From positions 1-47,881 of the forward strand of contig CAYLIP010000015.1 in NCBI GenBank assembly GCA_964383855.1: DNA of 47,881 nucleotides, in the 5' to 3' direction. A program made the position numbers and the translations under genes. The first letter of the stretch is position 1; each line of letters begins with the position of its first letter. This DNA comes from CAZHAC01 sp964383855 (GTDB lineage: Bacteria > Chloroflexota > Dormibacteria > Dormibacterales > Dormibacteraceae). Under the pieces are notes generated by a model. The model worked only from the letters and a program-made list of their open reading frames with translations. It did not search any database and was not told where the DNA came from. This document shows, one piece after another, positions 38,892 through 47,332 of this stretch.

Positions 38892-39448
38892 CCGCGGGTG
38901 CTCTCGATGCCGTCCGAGTTGTCGATCACGAGGTCGGCCAGGGAGCGCTTCTCCTCGATCGGCATCTGGGCGGCGATCCTGGCCCGGGCATCCGCCTCGC
39001 TCAGGCCGCGCGCGATCAGCCTGGCCAGCGCCACGTCGGGCGGGGCGTAGACCAGCACGACGAGCTCGTAGGCGGCTCGCCGGGCCGGGTTCTCGAAGAG
39101 CAGCGGGATGTCGTGGACGATCACCTCCTCGCCCCGGTTCAGCGCGAGCAGCGTCTGCTCCGCCATCCAGGCCGCGACCAGCGGCCAGGTGATCTCCTGC
39201 AGGCGGCGGCGGCGCTCCTCGCTGGCGAACACGATGGCGGCGAGCCGGTGGCGGTCGAGGGAACCGTCGGACGCCAGCACCTCGGGACCGAACTCCTCGG
39301 CAACGCGGCTCAGGCCGCCGGTCCCCGGCTCGACGACGGCGCGCGCCGCCTCATCGGCGTCGATCACGGTGGCGCCAAGCTCGCGGAGCATCGCGCTGAC
39401 CGTGCTCTTGCCGGTGCCGATCCCGCCGGTCAGGCCGATGAGCTTCAT
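38837..39448 (-). CDS. coaE: Dephospho-CoA kinase CoaE
   Basis: 203 residues. The P-loop is 'GLTGGIGTGKSTVS', followed by 'VIDADEAARAVVEPG', 'EITWPLVAAWM', 'VHDIPLLFE' and 'ARGLSEADARARIAAQMP', the standard CoaE blocks. It adds the 3'-phosphate to dephospho-CoA, the last step of CoA synthesis. GAGGT eight bases before the ATG is a good ribosome-binding site. The last ~55 bases overlap DUF952, so the final residues differ from typical CoaE and the stop region deserves a check. Confidence 0.95.
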   Translation of the reverse strand: MKLIGLTGGIGTGKSTVSAMLRELGATVIDADEAARAVVEPGTGGLSRVAEEFGPEVLASDGSLDRHRLAAIVFASEERRRRLQEITWPLVAAWMAEQTLLALNRGEEVIVHDIPLLFENPARRAAYELVVLVYAPPDVALARLIARGLSEADARARIAAQMPIEEKRSLADLVIDNSDGIESTRGQVRRAWTAITAPTSTGP

Positions 39449-39512
39449 CGTGGGTACCTCGGTTTGAAATTCGGTCTCGTGGGGGCCGCGCCGCTGGTCA
39501 TGCGCGGTGAGG

Positions 39513-41033
39513 TTAGCGGCCGACGCTCACGTGCACCGAGTGGTAGCCCGAGGAGCCGCTGGGAAAGCTGGCCGACTCGGCCGCGCTCTGCCGTGTCCCC
39601 TGGCCGTCGGTCGCCCTCACCACCAGCGTGTGCTCACCCGGCGGCGGCGCCCAGCCGAAGGTCCAGATCACCCAGGTCAGGGGACCGCCTGGCGGCCGCA
39701 CCTCGGCGGGCGCCCAGGAATGGCCGTAGTCGGTGCTGACCTCGACCCGGCCGACCCCCCTGCTGCCGGCGTAGGCGACGCCGGCGACCGTGACCTGCGT
39801 TCCCCCGCCCAGGATCGCCCCCTCGACCGGCGTGTCGATCCGCGACATCGTCTTCACCACCGCATTTCGGTCCCAGCCCTGGCTCTCCCAGTAACCGCCC
39901 GACTCCCCGGCGGCGAGCTCCATGTCGACCAGCCACTTGGGGCCCTTCATCCCGTAACGGCCCGGGATCAGCACCCGGGCCGGAAACCCGTGCGCGGCCG
40001 GCAGGTCGCCGCCGCCCAGGCTGTGGGCGAGCAGGATGTCGGGATCGGAGAGCACGAGGTCGATGGGCAGGCTCTCGGTGTAGCCGTCGGCCGAGCGGAA
40101 ATTGACGAATCGGGCCTGAGCCCGTGGCTGCGCCCGCTGAACCAGGGCGGCCAGACGGACGCCGGCGAACTCCCCGGTGCTGATCTGATCGCCGCCCACG
40201 TTGTTGGAGACGCACTCGAGAGTGGTCAGCACTTTGGTCGCCGGCAGCCCGCGCAGCTCGGAGTGGCTGAGCCGGTACGGCGCCTCCGCCAGGCCGTGGA
40301 CGTTGAGCGACCAGCGGCCGGCATCGATGACGGGGTCGCTGAAATTCTTGGAGACGACGTAGAAGCTGCCGACCGGTGTGATCGGTTCCGGTATTGCGCC
40401 GCCGGCGGCGCGGGGGCGCCCGGCGGCCGAAAGCCAGCCCGGGACCAGCCGGATCCCGACCAGGCCCAGCGAAAGCAACCCGATGGCCGCCGGCGCGGCT
40501 CCAAGCAGGCGCCGCCGCCCGGCGTCCGTCGCGCGGGGCGGAGTCGACGGAATGGCCATCTCGAGCACGATCGCGTAGACGGCGCAGACGACCGCCCAGA
40601 CGGCCGGGGTGGCCAGCCCGTCGTGCAGGCCCAGGAGCCCGGCGCCGCTCAGCGGCAGGATGGCCAGCGCGATCGCCAGCCAGCCCAGGCCGGCGGCCGC
40701 CAGCGGAAGTCTGGGCATCGGCCGCCGGGCCTGGACGAGCGCGGTGGCGGCGCCGAGCAGGGAAAGCGTGACCAGCATCGCGAGCAGGAGCCCGGCCTCC
40801 TCGACCACCTTGCCCAGGTGCTGGAGGCGGTCGATCAGGAACCCGAAGGCGGCGCCCGGGAGCGCCGCCAGCAGCGGCTCCGAGAGCAGGGCGGGAAGCG
40901 TCCGGGTGCCGGTCAGCGCCGATGCCACGTACATGGCGGCGATCGCCGCCAGTCCGGCCGCCGCCCCGCCGGCGGCCCCGCGCGCGATCACCATCCTGGC
41001 CTGCGTGAGCCTGGCCTGCATGGCAGCGGTCAC
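39513..41033 (-). CDS. Membrane-anchored sulfite-oxidase/YedY-like molybdopterin oxidoreductase
   Basis: 506 residues. About five hydrophobic segments occupy residues 15-205, followed by a molybdopterin-binding domain with 'ISTGEFAGVRLAALV' and the molybdenum-coordinating Cys in 'LTTLECVSNNVGGDQ', then 'GFPARVLIPGRYGMKGPKW'. The C-terminal ~100 residues form a Moco-dimer-like beta domain ('VAGVAYAGSRGVGRVEVS', 'DYGHSWAPAEV'). The catalytic domain would sit outside the membrane. Likely substrates are sulfite or oxidised methionine/S-oxides; unproven. GTG start with GGAG four bases upstream. Confidence 0.9.
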   Translation of the reverse strand: MTAAMQARLTQARMVIARGAAGGAAAGLAAIAAMYVASALTGTRTLPALLSEPLLAALPGAAFGFLIDRLQHLGKVVEEAGLLLAMLVTLSLLGAATALVQARRPMPRLPLAAAGLGWLAIALAILPLSGAGLLGLHDGLATPAVWAVVCAVYAIVLEMAIPSTPPRATDAGRRRLLGAAPAAIGLLSLGLVGIRLVPGWLSAAGRPRAAGGAIPEPITPVGSFYVVSKNFSDPVIDAGRWSLNVHGLAEAPYRLSHSELRGLPATKVLTTLECVSNNVGGDQISTGEFAGVRLAALVQRAQPRAQARFVNFRSADGYTESLPIDLVLSDPDILLAHSLGGGDLPAAHGFPARVLIPGRYGMKGPKWLVDMELAAGESGGYWESQGWDRNAVVKTMSRIDTPVEGAILGGGTQVTVAGVAYAGSRGVGRVEVSTDYGHSWAPAEVRPPGGPLTWVIWTFGWAPPPGEHTLVVRATDGQGTRQSAAESASFPSGSSGYHSVHVSVGR

Positions 41034-41110
41034 CGTACTCCGATACGTCGACGGGTAACCCGCACTCCTTTACATACGCGTCGGCGTTTTATGCCCTTGC
41101 CTCTCCACCA

Positions 41111-41467
41111 TTGCCGCTCGTGGATCAGGTCATCCTCCGGGTCCTGGCGGCCGAGGTGCAGCGGCGCAAGTGCCCGGGCTGCAACAACCCGCTGCGCCAG
41201 GCCAACATCTCGGCTCATTTCTCCGCCACCGACAAGGTCCAGCTCCACTTCCGGTGCCGCTTCTGCGTCTTCGAGGGAGGTGGGGAGATCGAGCTCACGC
41301 CCGAGATCTACGAGGAGGCCGCCCGCTCTTCGCGGCGCGAGGATCGCGGCTCGAGCTTCGCGGAGCCGATCAGCGCCGACGAGATGCTGCACGTGCACGA
41401 GATGCTCTCCGACTGGGAGGGCGACTTCGCCGAGCTCTTCACGAGCGCCGAGCCGCAGCCCCAGTAG
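41111..41467 (+). CDS. Small zinc-ribbon protein
   Basis: Up to 118 residues. An N-terminal Cys cluster 'RKCPGCNNPLRQA' and a second pair in 'LHFRCRFCVFEGGG' make a four-Cys zinc ribbon (CxxC...CxxC). The rest is acidic ('EIELTPEIYEEAARSSRRE'), ending 'DWEGDFAELF'. Zinc ribbons bind nucleic acids or proteins; no family recognised. The start is uncertain: TTG at 41111 or GTG at 41120. It is divergent from the molybdoenzyme gene. Confidence 0.72.
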   Translation: MPLVDQVILRVLAAEVQRRKCPGCNNPLRQANISAHFSATDKVQLHFRCRFCVFEGGGEIELTPEIYEEAARSSRREDRGSSFAEPISADEMLHVHEMLSDWEGDFAELFTSAEPQPQ

Positions 41468-41499
41468 CCGCTCACGGCGCCCGCGGCGGCCTCGCTACC

Positions 41500-43587
41500 A
41501 TGCGAGAAGGTTTGCGGAGGATCAGTCCCGACGACCTTTTCCAGTTCGCCTGGGTTGACCACGTTCGGCTCGACCCGGCCGGCCGCCGGATCGCGTTCAC
41601 GCTCACCCGGGCCGACGCCGAGGCGCGCGACTACCGCTCGCGCGTGCTCGTCGCCGGAATCGGAGGCGACGCCGCCGACCGGCCCCGCGAGCTGACCGAC
41701 GGCAAGCGGGACCGCTCGCCGGAGTGGTCGCCGGACGGCTCGCGGGTGGTCTACACGAGCCGGAGAGGCGGTCGCGACCAGGTCTACGTCCGGCCCGCGG
41801 CGGGCGGCGCCGAGTTCGCGCTGACGGCGCTCCCGGACGGCGCCGGCACGCCTCGCTGGTCGCGCGAAGGCCGGCACGTCGCATTCCTGGGCGCCTGCGT
41901 CAGCGACCCCGAGGGGGTGGTCGAAGATACTCGCCGGCCCGAGGTCGAGGACGAGCCGCGCCGGGCCCCGGTGGCTCGAGTCGTGCGCACCCTCGACTAC
42001 AAGCACGACGGGCAGGGATATACCGACGGGCGCCACCGCCACCTCTTCGTGACCCAGGTCCACGAGGACGGTGGGGACGAGCCGCAGCAGCTCACCGACG
42101 GTCCGTGGACGGCCGACGCCTTCGACTGGTCGCCGTCCGGCGACCGCTGGGTGCTGACGGGCAATGCCGAGCCGGAAGCCGACCTGACGACGATCCGGCA
42201 CGTGTACACGGTCGACCGGGCGGGCGAGCTCCGCCAGCTGACCCGTGGCCTGGCGGCAAGCAGGCCGGCCTGGTCGCCCACAGGAGACCTGATCGCCTTC
42301 CTGGCACCGCTGGCGGCCGACGGCGGCCGCCACGAAAGGGTCTGGGTGGTCGGACCTGACGGTGGCGAGCCACGCTGCCTCACCGGTGACTTCGACCGCA
42401 ACGCGGCGGGATCGGTGGTCTCCGACATGCGCGGTCCCCACAGCGCCTCGCTGACCTGGAGCGAGGACGGGGCAAGGATCTACTTCCTGGCCTCCGGTCC
42501 CGGGGTGGTGGAGGTGTGCTCGGTCGACCTCGAGGGCAACGTCCGCGTCGAGGTCGAGGCGAAATACCGGGCGGTGGTCGATTTCGACACGCGCGCCGGC
42601 ACGCTCGCCTTCGTCGCCACCGATCCCTGGACGCCGGGCGACCTCTACGTCGAGCGGGAGGGGCGGGAGACCCGGCTCAGCGACTTCAACCCGTGGCTGC
42701 GCGAGCGCGAGGTCGCGGTGCCCGAGCGGCACCGGTTCCGGGGAGCCGGGGGGCTCGAGATCGACGGCTGGCTGCTCAAGCCGCCGGGTTTCCAGGGTGG
42801 CCGGGCGCCGCTCGTGCTCCAGGTCCACGGCGGCCCTCACTCGCAGTACGGGTGGGCCTTCTTTCACGAGTTCCAGGTGCTGGCCGCGGCCGGCATGCAC
42901 GTCCTCTTCGTAAACCCACGCGGCTCCGACGGCCGGGGCGAGGAGTTCAAGCGAGCGGTCGTCCAGGACTGGGGCGGCAGCGACTTCGAAGACCTGATGG
43001 CGGCGCTCGACCAGGTTGTCGAGCGGACCGGCATCGTGGACGCCGAGCGGCTGGGAATCGCCGGCGGGTCGTACGGCGGCTACATGACCAACTGGGCGAT
43101 CGGTCACACGGATCGCTTCGCGGCCGCGGTCACGATGCGCTCGCTGTCCAACCTGGTCAGCGAGTACGGACAGCACGACATCGTGCCCTGGGGGCGCGCC
43201 GAGCTCGGCCCGGAGCCATGGCCGGACGCGGACGCGCTCTGGCAGCGCTCACCGATCCGCTATGTCCGCGACATACGCACGCCCCTCCTCATCCTTCACG
43301 GCGAGATGGACCTGCGCTGCGCCATCTCGCAGGCGGAGGAGCTCTTCGGGGCGCTGCGCCTCCTGCGCCGGGAGGTCGAGTTCGTCCGCTTCCCGGGGGA
43401 GACGCACGAGCTCTCGCGCTCGGGCCGGCCGGACCGGCGGCTGGAGCGGCTGGATCGGATCCTGGACTGGTTCGGGCGTCACCTGCTGAACGCCCCAGCG
43501 GGAGCCGGCGAGCAGCCCGCCGACCAGGGGGTGGAGGGGGTTTCGCCGCTCCCCGACCTCGCGGGGCTCGGCGACCCCGCCCGCTGA
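41500..43587 (+). CDS. S9 family peptidase (acylaminoacyl-peptidase / prolyl oligopeptidase type)
   Basis: About 695 residues. The N-terminal two-thirds is a beta-propeller with repeated 'PEWSPDGSRVVYTS'-like blades. The C-terminal alpha/beta-hydrolase domain has 'LVLQVHGGPHSQYGWAF', the nucleophile 'IAGGSYGGYMTNWA', an Asp in 'LHGEMDLRCAISQAEEL' and His in 'FPGETHELSRSGRPDRR'. These match acylaminoacyl peptidases/dipeptidyl aminopeptidases. No signal peptide. ATG at 41500 is in line with ordinary calling, but it lies inside a -10-like TACCAT (41496-41501); a TTG at 41512, ten bases downstream of the hexamer, gives 'RRISPDDLFQFAWV', a natural start for this family. Confidence 0.93.
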   Translation: MREGLRRISPDDLFQFAWVDHVRLDPAGRRIAFTLTRADAEARDYRSRVLVAGIGGDAADRPRELTDGKRDRSPEWSPDGSRVVYTSRRGGRDQVYVRPAAGGAEFALTALPDGAGTPRWSREGRHVAFLGACVSDPEGVVEDTRRPEVEDEPRRAPVARVVRTLDYKHDGQGYTDGRHRHLFVTQVHEDGGDEPQQLTDGPWTADAFDWSPSGDRWVLTGNAEPEADLTTIRHVYTVDRAGELRQLTRGLAASRPAWSPTGDLIAFLAPLAADGGRHERVWVVGPDGGEPRCLTGDFDRNAAGSVVSDMRGPHSASLTWSEDGARIYFLASGPGVVEVCSVDLEGNVRVEVEAKYRAVVDFDTRAGTLAFVATDPWTPGDLYVEREGRETRLSDFNPWLREREVAVPERHRFRGAGGLEIDGWLLKPPGFQGGRAPLVLQVHGGPHSQYGWAFFHEFQVLAAAGMHVLFVNPRGSDGRGEEFKRAVVQDWGGSDFEDLMAALDQVVERTGIVDAERLGIAGGSYGGYMTNWAIGHTDRFAAAVTMRSLSNLVSEYGQHDIVPWGRAELGPEPWPDADALWQRSPIRYVRDIRTPLLILHGEMDLRCAISQAEELFGALRLLRREVEFVRFPGETHELSRSGRPDRRLERLDRILDWFGRHLLNAPAGAGEQPADQGVEGVSPLPDLAGLGDPAR

Positions 43588-43620
43588 CGCGCAGCGGCGC
43601 CCGCTGACGCCCGGCCTGCC

Positions 43621-45177
43621 TCAGCTCGCCGCCGGCTTGCCCGCCTCTTCGAGCTGCGCCTTCAAGTCCTTCTTCAGGATCTTGCCGGTGGCGCCCTTGG
43701 GCAGCTCGTCCGTGAACTCGATGCTGCGCGGGTACTTGTAGGCGGCGACGCGCTCCCTGGTGTAGGCGATCAGGTCCTCGGCGGTCGCCTGCCGGCCCTG
43801 CTTCAAGACCACGACCGCCTTCACCTCCTCGCCGAACTTCTCGTCCGGCACCCCGATCACCGCTGCCTCCTGGACCGCGGGATGCGCGTACAGAACCTCT
43901 TCGACCTCCCGGGGGTAGACGTTGAATCCGCCCCGGATGATCAGCTCCTTCTTGCGGTCGACGATGAAGAAGAAGCCCCTCTCGTCCCGGTAGCCCATGT
44001 CGCCGGAGTGGAACCAGCCGCCGCGGAACGCGTCCTGCGTCTCCTGCGGCTTCTTGTAATAGCCCTTCATCACGTTGTGGCCGCGGATCACGATCTCGCC
44101 CACGTGGTCCTTGCCCGCCGGCATCTCCCTGTCCTGCTCGTCGAAGATCCTCATCTCGACGCCCCAGATCGGCTTCCCGATGGACAGGAATTCGCGCTCC
44201 TCCTGGCTCCGGTTGAAGCTGGCCGTGGGCGAGGTTTCCGAGAGGCCATAGCCCTCTAGAATGGTCACGCCGAAGCGCTCCTCGAAGGCCTTCATCACCT
44301 CGCCCGGCATGGCGGCGCCGCCGGAGATGCAGAGCCGCAGCGCCGAGGTGTCGTACTCGCCCGCCCGCGGGTGGTGGAGCAGCGCGAAGTACATGGTCGG
44401 CACGCCGGCGAAGATCGAGACCCGGTCACGCTGGATCACCTCCAGCACCTTGTCGGCGTCGAAGCGGGGAACCAGCGTGATCGTCCCGCCGGTATAGAGC
44501 GCGGTGTTCATGACGTTGCTCTGGCCGAAGGAGTGGAAGAGGGGCAGCACGGCCATGGCCACGTCGTCCTCCTCGAACCTGGTCAGGCGGTCGGCGCCGA
44601 CCTGCGCGCACATGAAGAGGTTGAAGTGCGACAGCTCGGCGCCCTTCGGCTTGCCGGTCGTGCCTGACGTGTAGAGGATCACGGCGGTGTCGTCAGGGTC
44701 GGTGGCCGCCATGTCGACGGTGGGTGCGCCCTGCAGCAGCTCGGTGAAGCCGCGGGTGCCCTGGGGCCGCTCGTCGGAGCCGGGCCGGTTGACCACGAAC
44801 GTGGTCACCCCGCTCAGCCGGCTCACGCCGCGCGCCGCTTCGGCCGCGAAGTCCTCCCAGGTGATCAGCACCTTCGACTCCGAGTCGCCGACGTACCACT
44901 CGATCTCGGGCGCCCGCAGGAGCACGTTCATGGGCACGACGACCGCGCCCGCCTTGAGGATCGCGTAGTAGGCGATCACGAACTGGGGGATGTTGGGCAG
45001 CATCAGAGCCACCTTCTCGCCGCGCTGGACTCCGGCGTCGCGAAGTGCCCCGGCGACCTGGTTGGAGAGGGCCTCCACGCTCCTGTAGTCGAGCCGGACC
45101 TGGTCGAGCATGACGGCGACCTTGTCCGGCCGGGCGAGCGCCGACTCGCGGAGCATGGTGGCGAGGTTGAAGCTCAT
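43621..45177 (-). CDS. Long-chain acyl-CoA synthetase (AMP-forming)
   Basis: 518 residues, complete ANL ligase. 'VILYTSGTTGKPKGAELSH' (P-loop), 'ILEGYGLSETSPTASF' (A5), 'HSGDMGYRDERGFFFIVDR' (A7), 'KELIIRGGFNVYPREVEEV' (A8 hinge) and 'DELPKGATGKILKKDLK' with the adenylation Lys. Similar to FadD-like long-chain fatty acid-CoA ligases, which fits the lipid-binding and beta-oxidation genes beside it. ATG start with TACAGT 7 bases upstream (leaderless type). Divergent from the SCP-2 operon. Confidence 0.93.
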   Translation of the reverse strand: MSFNLATMLRESALARPDKVAVMLDQVRLDYRSVEALSNQVAGALRDAGVQRGEKVALMLPNIPQFVIAYYAILKAGAVVVPMNVLLRAPEIEWYVGDSESKVLITWEDFAAEAARGVSRLSGVTTFVVNRPGSDERPQGTRGFTELLQGAPTVDMAATDPDDTAVILYTSGTTGKPKGAELSHFNLFMCAQVGADRLTRFEEDDVAMAVLPLFHSFGQSNVMNTALYTGGTITLVPRFDADKVLEVIQRDRVSIFAGVPTMYFALLHHPRAGEYDTSALRLCISGGAAMPGEVMKAFEERFGVTILEGYGLSETSPTASFNRSQEEREFLSIGKPIWGVEMRIFDEQDREMPAGKDHVGEIVIRGHNVMKGYYKKPQETQDAFRGGWFHSGDMGYRDERGFFFIVDRKKELIIRGGFNVYPREVEEVLYAHPAVQEAAVIGVPDEKFGEEVKAVVVLKQGRQATAEDLIAYTRERVAAYKYPRSIEFTDELPKGATGKILKKDLKAQLEEAGKPAAS

Positions 45178-45184
45178 GCGGGCT

Positions 45185-45190
45185 ACTGTA
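45185..45190 (-). promoter_or_regulatory. -10 hexamer TACAGT of the acyl-CoA synthetase gene
   Basis: TACAGT on the minus strand lies 7 bases before the ATG at 45177, in the 50-base gap to the divergent SCP-2 gene, whose ATG instead has a strong AGAGGGGGG ribosome-binding site. Confidence 0.5.
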
Positions 45191-45227
45191 GACCTCTGAT
45201 CACCCGTACCAAAGAGGGGGGCAAACG

Positions 45228-45653
45228 ATGGCTTACAGGGCTTTTTCCGACGAGTGGGCGAGCGCCTACAAAGACGAAATAAACAAGAGCGAGGCCTACC
45301 GCCAGGCGGGTAAGGGCTGGCAGTGGAAGGTCGGACTCGTCGTCGAGGCGGAGCCGGACAAGAACTGGCCCCAGGCCCGCGGCCTGGTCATGGATCTCTT
45401 CGAGGGCGAGGCCCGGGACATCCGGGTGACCGGGGCCGAAGAGGCCGGTGAATGCGATTTTGCGATCACCGCGTCCTACTCCCGCTGGAAGGACGTGGCG
45501 ACCGAAAAGCTCGACGCAACCCGGGGAATGCTCCAGGGCAAGCTGAAATTGAAGGGCGACCTGCCGACCATCGTCCGCTACACCAAAGCCTCCCAGGAGC
45601 TGACCAAGTGCACGACCCGGGTGCCCGTGATCTGGCCCGACGAAGAGAAATGA
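45228..45653 (+). CDS. SCP-2 sterol-transfer-like lipid-binding protein
   Basis: 141 residues. 'EWASAYKDEINKSEAYRQAG', 'WKVGLVVEAEPDKNW', 'FAITASYSRWKDVATEKLD' and 'GMLQGKLKLKGDLPTIVRY' have the pattern of SCP-2-like proteins: a hydrophobic tunnel-forming beta sheet and a C-terminal 'GKLKLKGD' strand. They bind fatty acyl-CoAs or other lipids. A strong AGAGGGGGG precedes the ATG. The stop overlaps the next gene's ATG (ATGA). Confidence 0.8.
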   Translation: MAYRAFSDEWASAYKDEINKSEAYRQAGKGWQWKVGLVVEAEPDKNWPQARGLVMDLFEGEARDIRVTGAEEAGECDFAITASYSRWKDVATEKLDATRGMLQGKLKLKGDLPTIVRYTKASQELTKCTTRVPVIWPDEEK

Positions 45654-46081
45654 AGGGCGCCGGGCAGGTCGAGTACCCGGACGGCGAGGACGCCTCGCCC
45701 TTCGCCCAGATGCTCGGGCAGCTGATCAAAGCCAACGTCGAGAACAGCCAGGAAAGGCGCCGCGATTTCGAGCGGCTGCGGGCGAGGGTCGGGATCAAGG
45801 TCCGGGACATCGGCGAGTCGGTGACACTCGACTTCCGTGGCGGCCGGCTGCTCGTTCACAACGGCTTGAAGCCGAGAAGGGAGATCACGATCACGGCCGA
45901 CTCCGACACCGTCATGCAGCTCTCGCTGCTCCGGATCGGCCCCTTCGGAATGCCGCTCTACATCGATTCAACCGGGCGCGACGTGGTCCGGAAGCTGCTC
46001 GGCGGAAGCCTGAAGATAGACGGGATGCTCGGCAACATCTTCACGCTCAACGCCGTGACCAGGATCTTCTCGGTCCAGTGA
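45650..46081 (+). CDS. Second SCP-2-like lipid-binding protein
   Basis: 143 residues. The central part 'ESVTLDFRGGRLLVHNGLK', 'REITITADSDTVMQLSLLRIG' and 'RKLLGGSLKIDGMLGNI' fits an SCP-2 sterol-binding domain, with the terminal 'GGSLKIDG' strand equivalent to GKLKLKGD in the preceding protein. The N-terminal ~45 residues are charged and helical. Joined to both neighbours by 4-base overlaps (ATGA upstream, GTGA downstream), so it is tightly tied to the acyl-CoA dehydrogenation genes. Substrate unknown. Confidence 0.7.
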   Translation: MKGAGQVEYPDGEDASPFAQMLGQLIKANVENSQERRRDFERLRARVGIKVRDIGESVTLDFRGGRLLVHNGLKPRREITITADSDTVMQLSLLRIGPFGMPLYIDSTGRDVVRKLLGGSLKIDGMLGNIFTLNAVTRIFSVQ

Positions 46082-46935
46082 CCCGACTCGCCGTGGTGGG
46101 CGGTGGCTTCATGGGCTCGCAGATCGCGGTCCAGGCCGCGCTCAACGGGGTGGAGGTCCGGCTTCAGGACATCTCGCGGGAGCAGCTCGAGCGCTCCCGG
46201 GAACTCAACCGGGGCCACCTGAGACGGCGGGTCGAGAAGGGCCGCCTGACCGAGGCGGCGGTGGAGGCGGCCTTCGGGCGGATCGTGGAGACCACCGACC
46301 TGGAGGAGGCGGTCGCCGACGCCGATCTCGTGATCGAGGCCATCGTGGAACGGCTGGAGGCCAAGCGCGAGGTGTTCGAGCGGATGGACAAAGCCGCGCC
46401 CGAGCAGGCCATCCTGGCCAGCAACTCCTCCACGATCGTGATCTCGCAGCTGGCCGACGCGACGCGGCGGCCGGACCGCTGCGCAAACATGCACTTCTTC
46501 TCGCCCGTCCTCGTGATGGAGCTGTGCGAGGTCGTCATGGGCCCGGAGACCAGCGAGGCGGCCGCGCAGCGCTGCATGGAGCTGGTGCGCGAGATGGGCC
46601 GCACGCCGGTCCTCGTCCGCAAGGAGATCGACGGCTTCATCGTCAACCGGATCCTCCATGCCGCGACCCAGGAGGCCTATCGCCTCCTCGACGCCGGCGT
46701 GGCCGGCTTCGCCGATATCGACACCGCCGTCGAGAAGGGGCTCAACTGGCCGATGGGCCCCTTCCGGCTGGGCGACTTCACCGGCCTCGACGTCACCTAC
46801 AACGCGCGCCGGCACATATTCGAGAAGACCGGCGACGAGCGCTACCGGCCCTCGGAGCGGCTGCGCGAGAAGGTCGAGCGGGGCGAGCTCGGCCGCAAGA
46901 CCGGCAAGGGCTGGTACGAGTACTCGCATGGTTGA
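46078..46935 (+). CDS. 3-hydroxyacyl-CoA dehydrogenase
   Basis: 285 residues. NAD-binding 'LAVVGGGFMGSQIAVQAA', 'DADLVIEAIVERLEAKREVF', 'LASNSSTIVISQLA', catalytic His in 'NMHFFSPVLVMELCEVV', and the C-terminal 'DGFIVNRILHAATQEAYRLL' and 'LNWPMGPFRLGDFTGLDV'. It matches FadB-C-terminal/PaaH/Hbd enzymes, which oxidise 3-hydroxyacyl-CoA in beta-oxidation or reduce acetoacetyl-CoA. The catalytic motif is usually HFFNP; here it is HFFSP. GTG start in a GTGA overlap; last 8 bases overlap the epimerase gene. Confidence 0.94.
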   Translation: MTRLAVVGGGFMGSQIAVQAALNGVEVRLQDISREQLERSRELNRGHLRRRVEKGRLTEAAVEAAFGRIVETTDLEEAVADADLVIEAIVERLEAKREVFERMDKAAPEQAILASNSSTIVISQLADATRRPDRCANMHFFSPVLVMELCEVVMGPETSEAAAQRCMELVREMGRTPVLVRKEIDGFIVNRILHAATQEAYRLLDAGVAGFADIDTAVEKGLNWPMGPFRLGDFTGLDVTYNARRHIFEKTGDERYRPSERLREKVERGELGRKTGKGWYEYSHG

Positions 46936-47332
46936 GCGAATCTCGCACCTGGGCATCGCGGTCAAGGACCTGGACGCCGCCATCCGCCTCTACCGGGACG
47001 TGCTCGGCCTCGAGCCGGTGCACCGCTGGGTGGCCGAGCAGGACCGGATGGAGGCGTGCGAGTTCGACGTCGGCGGCGTTCACATCGAGCTCATGCAGCC
47101 GCTGGAGGAGGACTCCCCGGTTGGCAGGTTCATCGCCCGCCGCGGCGAGGGCATCCACCACCTGTCCTTCAAGGTGCCCGACGTGGCGGCAGCGCTGAGC
47201 CAGGCGGAGGCGGCGGGACTGGAGCTGGTGGACCATGAGCCGCGAGGCGGCGGCGGCGGGCGGACCCGGGTCGCGTTCCTGCACCCCAAGTCGACCGGCG
47301 GGGTCCTGATGGAGCTGGAGGAGGATGCCTGA
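46928..47332 (+). CDS. Methylmalonyl-CoA epimerase
   Basis: 134-residue VOC-fold metalloenzyme. Two beta-alpha-beta-beta-beta units: 'ISHLGIAVKDLDAAIRLYRD' with the first metal His, 'GGVHIELMQPL', 'GIHHLSFKVPDV' with the second His, and 'GGVLMELEE' with the metal Glu. It interconverts (R)- and (S)-methylmalonyl-CoA. Directly upstream of the mutase (8-base overlap), which supports the substrate call. Confidence 0.94.
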   Translation: MVERISHLGIAVKDLDAAIRLYRDVLGLEPVHRWVAEQDRMEACEFDVGGVHIELMQPLEEDSPVGRFIARRGEGIHHLSFKVPDVAAALSQAEAAGLELVDHEPRGGGGGRTRVAFLHPKSTGGVLMELEEDA

